Below, in pieces: positions 47,953 to 50,047 of a stretch of DNA of 50,047 nt; position 1 is the first letter of the stretch; the number at the start of each line of letters is the position of its first letter. The notes under the pieces were generated by a model, which saw only the letters and a program-made list of their open reading frames with translations, did not search any database and was not told the DNA's origin. Position numbers and translations under genes: made by a program. The stretch comes from DASUAO01 sp046484625. GTDB lineage: Bacteria; Actinomycetota; Acidimicrobiia; IMCC26256; PALSA-555. The DNA lies in NCBI GenBank assembly GCA_046484625.1, contig JAWOIO010000172.1, positions 1 to 50,047 of the forward strand, given 5' to 3'.

Positions 47953-48746
47953 CCGTTCCCACCCAGCGGGGCCCGTTCCGGGCGGGTGACAACGTCCTCT
48001 TGATCGACAACAAGCGCCGCCGCCACCTCGTCGCGCTCGCCGCCGGCGGGGAGTTCCACACCCATGCCGGCGTGCTGCGCCACGACGACCTCATCGGCAA
48101 GCCCGACGGGACCACCGTGCGCACCACGAAGGGAGCGCGTCTCATCGGCCTGCGCCCCACGCTCTCGGAGTACGTCCTCGAGATGCCGCGCGGCGCGCAA
48201 GTCATCTACCCGAAGGACCTCGGTCCGATCGTCATGCAGGCCGACATCTTCCCGGGAGCGCGGGTGCTCGAGTCCGGCATCGGTTCGGGTGCGCTCACGA
48301 TGGCCCTGCTGCGCGCCGTGGGTCCTGCGGGTGAGGTGATCGGCTACGAGCTGCGGGAGGACTTCGCCGGCCGTGCGCGAAGGAACGTCGAGGGGATCCT
48401 CGGAGCGGACGTGCCGCTCCGGGTCGAGGTCCGCGACGCCTACGACGGGATCGACGTCGTCGACCTCGATCGGGTGATGCTCGATCTCCCCGAGCCGTGG
48501 CGAGTCGTCGAGCACGCGGCCCGGGCCCTGCTCCCGGGGGGCATCCTGCTCGCGTACCTCCCGACGATCCTCCAGGTGGCGCGGCTGCACGAGGCGCTCG
48601 AGGAGTCGGCGTTCGGTCTCGCCCAGACCATCGAGGTCCTGCAGCGGTCGTGGCACATCGACGGCCAGTCGGTGCGCCCTGACCACCGGATGGTGGCCCA
48701 CACCGGCTTCCTCACGTTCGCGCGGCTCCTCGTCCCACCGGAGTGA
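47949..48746 (+). CDS. trmI: tRNA (adenine-58-N1)-methyltransferase TrmI
   Basis: A 265-residue class-I SAM methyltransferase forming m1A58 in the T-loop of tRNA. The N-terminal beta-barrel (1-85) contains TKGARLIGLRPTLSEYVLEMPRGAQVIYPKD, split over the typical TrmI linker. Motif I is VLESGIGSGALTMALL, motif II is VIGYELREDFA, and the LDLPEPWRVVEHAARAL segment is the TrmI catalytic region (DLPxP). In Thermus, m1A58 and s2T54 are neighbouring and functionally linked modifications, so the ubiquitin-like carrier, TtuA-like enzyme and TrmI form a coherent T-loop modification operon. The start overlaps the ttuA stop. Confidence 0.93.
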   Translation: MTVPTQRGPFRAGDNVLLIDNKRRRHLVALAAGGEFHTHAGVLRHDDLIGKPDGTTVRTTKGARLIGLRPTLSEYVLEMPRGAQVIYPKDLGPIVMQADIFPGARVLESGIGSGALTMALLRAVGPAGEVIGYELREDFAGRARRNVEGILGADVPLRVEVRDAYDGIDVVDLDRVMLDLPEPWRVVEHAARALLPGGILLAYLPTILQVARLHEALEESAFGLAQTIEVLQRSWHIDGQSVRPDHRMVAHTGFLTFARLLVPPE

Positions 48747-49918
48747 ACCTGCTCGACGCGGCGCTGCTGGTCTTCGCGGTCAGCGTCGCCTACGCGGGGT
48801 GGCGCGGCGGGTTCGCGGCGCGAGCGCTCGGATGGGTCGGGCTCGTCGTCGGTGGGGTGATCGCCGCGCTCTTCGTCGACGACGTGGCGAACGCCCTGCG
48901 CGACTCCACTCCCCGGACCCGTCTGCTCGGCGCACTCGCGTTCCTGGTCCTGGTGTCACTGCTCGGCCAGATGGCGGGGACCTTCCTCGGCGTGTTCGTC
49001 CGACGCTGGCTGCCGACGCACCTGACGCACGGGGTCCTCGACCAGTTGCTCGGCGCGCTTGCCGGCCTGGCGCTCGTGGTGATCGGCATCTGGATCCTGA
49101 CCCCCGCACTGTCGAGCGCACCCGGTTGGCCCGCCCGTGCGACACGAGGATCCGTGATCGTGCGAGCGCTCGACCGACTCGCGCCCGCCCCTCCGAGCTC
49201 CCTCTCGGCCTTGGGGCGGCTCGTCGGCGACGCGCCGTTCCCGGAGGTGTTCGCGCGCCTCACGTCGCCCGACTCGGGGCCACCACCCGAGGGCGGTCTC
49301 GCGCCCGAGGTGCTCGCGAGCGTGCGCGCCTCGGTCGTCCGGTTGGACGGCGAGGCATGCACCCGGCTGCAGCAGGGCAGTGGCGTGGTTGTTGCCGAGA
49401 ACCTGGTCCTCACGAACGCGCACGTCGTTGCCGGCGAGGTCGCGACGACGGTATCGACGACCAGCGGTCGCCGGGTGGTCGGGTCGGTCGTGGGCTTCGA
49501 TCCGAGACGGGATCTCGCGTTGGTGCGCGCGCCCGGCCTCGGCCTCACGCCGCTGGCGCGAGGCTCGATCGAGGTCGATGCCACCGGCTCGGTGATCGGC
49601 TACCCCGGTGGTGGAACCCAGATCGAGTCACCCGCGCGCGTCGCCGAGGAGATCACTGCGAACGGGACCGACATCTACCGGGCGGCCCGCACGAGTCGGA
49701 CGATCTTCGTGCTCGCGACGCAGCTGGAGCCGGGCGACTCGGGTGGACCGCTGATCGACCAGGCCGGGGCTGTCGTCGGGCTGGCGTTCGCGGTCGATCC
49801 AGGGAGCACCACGACGGCCTACGCGCTCACCGACGAGGAGATCGAAGCAGGGCTCGCGACGTTCTCGGCGCGCGGGACGCAGTCTGCCGTCGACACGGGT
49901 CGGTGCCTGGTCGGCTGA
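48743..49918 (+). CDS. CvpA-trypsin membrane serine protease (MarP-like)
   Basis: A 391-residue membrane protease. Residues 1-115 form a four-helix CvpA-type domain; after a linker (about 120-195) a trypsin-like domain follows outside the cell. The triad is His in LTNAHVVAG, Asp in DPRRDLALVR and Ser in EPGDSGGPLID. Cysteines in EACTRLQ and near the C-terminus in GRCLVG could form a disulfide. The organisation equals MarP of Mycobacterium, which keeps pH homeostasis under acid stress, but the substrate here is unknown. GTG 48743 overlaps the trmI stop (GTGA), so it ends the tRNA-modification operon. Confidence 0.9.
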   Translation: MNLLDAALLVFAVSVAYAGWRGGFAARALGWVGLVVGGVIAALFVDDVANALRDSTPRTRLLGALAFLVLVSLLGQMAGTFLGVFVRRWLPTHLTHGVLDQLLGALAGLALVVIGIWILTPALSSAPGWPARATRGSVIVRALDRLAPAPPSSLSALGRLVGDAPFPEVFARLTSPDSGPPPEGGLAPEVLASVRASVVRLDGEACTRLQQGSGVVVAENLVLTNAHVVAGEVATTVSTTSGRRVVGSVVGFDPRRDLALVRAPGLGLTPLARGSIEVDATGSVIGYPGGGTQIESPARVAEEITANGTDIYRAARTSRTIFVLATQLEPGDSGGPLIDQAGAVVGLAFAVDPGSTTTAYALTDEEIEAGLATFSARGTQSAVDTGRCLVG

Positions 49919-49936
49919 CCCGGCGATGCGACGCCG

Positions 49937-50047
49937 TCAGACCACGATGAACGCGATGCACGCGAAGTGCATCGCCGCGGCCACCAGCACGAAGACGTGC
50001 CAGATCTCGTGGTATCCGAAGATGGCCGGCCACGGGTCGGGCCAGTG
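49937..50047 (-). CDS. Hemolysin III family protein (C-terminal part)
   Basis: The last 36 codons of a minus-strand gene cut by the window edge. They encode WPDPWPAIFGYHEIWH, then a hydrophobic helix FVLVAAAMHFACIAFIVV and the stop. This is the C-terminal end of the YqfA/hemolysin III group of the PAQR superfamily; the histidines of GYHEIWH and AMHF are the conserved metal-site residues. The family is a seven-helix membrane protein of uncertain role in bacteria. It converges on the MarP-like gene with an 18-bp gap. Confidence 0.85.
   Translation of the reverse strand, partial: HWPDPWPAIFGYHEIWHVFVLVAAAMHFACIAFIVV

Noticed and set aside
1..50047. CRISPR arrays, insertion sequences, tRNA or rRNA genes
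   Set aside because: No repeat-spacer pattern, transposase motif, terminal inverted repeat or cloverleaf sequence was seen; the three tandem arrays present are too short and directly adjacent.

Overview
The window is very GC-rich chromosomal DNA from a free-living actinobacterium. Markers for this are a fused F420 synthase (FbiC, CofG+CofH), a protein resembling actinobacterial holin-X, a MarP-like CvpA-trypsin protease, heme A/heme O synthases and heavy use of GTG/TTG starts with 4-base ATGA/GTGA gene overlaps. The mix of genes and promoter style suggests the Acidimicrobiia, but that placement is an inference. I see no insertion sequence, prophage, CRISPR array, tRNA or rRNA, and coding density is very high. 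The longest non-coding stretch is 37587-37795 (209 bases; tandem repeats plus a hairpin), so no gap exceeds 300 bases.

Layout. 1-5.9 kb: truncated lipoprotein, dienelactone hydrolase, HD-domain protein, a degenerate M48-like membrane protein, a penicillin-acylase-family Ntn hydrolase and an alpha/beta hydrolase. 6-10.7 kb: CapA-like protein divergent from ctaA, then two nucleases and an SDR. 10.7-15 kb: Tat-exported amidohydrolase, PQQ-type beta-propeller, RmuC. 15-22 kb: zinc ribbon, acyl-CoA dehydrogenase with SCP2-like protein, polyprenyl synthase, a two-gene ABC exporter, thioredoxin-like protein and ctaB. 22-28 kb: GroES-like protein with SDR, cysteine-rich protein, and the glycolate oxidase operon glcDEF. 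28-33 kb: fbiC, PfkB kinase and LOG-family genes. 32.7-37.6 kb: pentose-phosphate genes pgl, tal and tkt, interrupted by a methyltransferase/Mug-glycosylase fusion. 37.8-40.8 kb: FIST sensor, nagA, glycosyltransferase. 40.9-46 kb: AMP-forming acyl-CoA synthetase, split ADP-forming CoA ligase, D,D-carboxypeptidase. 46-50 kb: three tiny membrane proteins, a ubiquitin-like sulfur carrier with TtuA-like thiolase and TrmI, the MarP-like protease, and the end of a hemolysin III gene.

How genes work together. ctaA and ctaB (with a TlpA-like thioredoxin) serve heme A supply for cytochrome oxidase. pgl/tal/tkt serve the pentose phosphate pathway. glcDEF oxidises glycolate. fbiC makes the F420 chromophore. 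The ubiquitin-like protein, TtuA-like enzyme and TrmI probably all act on the T-loop of tRNA.

The most striking global feature is regulatory. Most first genes carry a TANNNT hexamer ending 6-9 bases before the start codon and no Shine-Dalgarno, meaning leaderless mRNAs. In three places the hexamer begins with the TAG stop of the preceding gene, and in two places one symmetric hexamer appears to fire in both directions. The strongest candidates for something new are the methyltransferase-Mug fusion behind a 17-bp bidirectional leaderless promoter, the ubiquitin-like protein with residues beyond its Gly-Gly, and a glcD gene whose promoter points to an ATC start.
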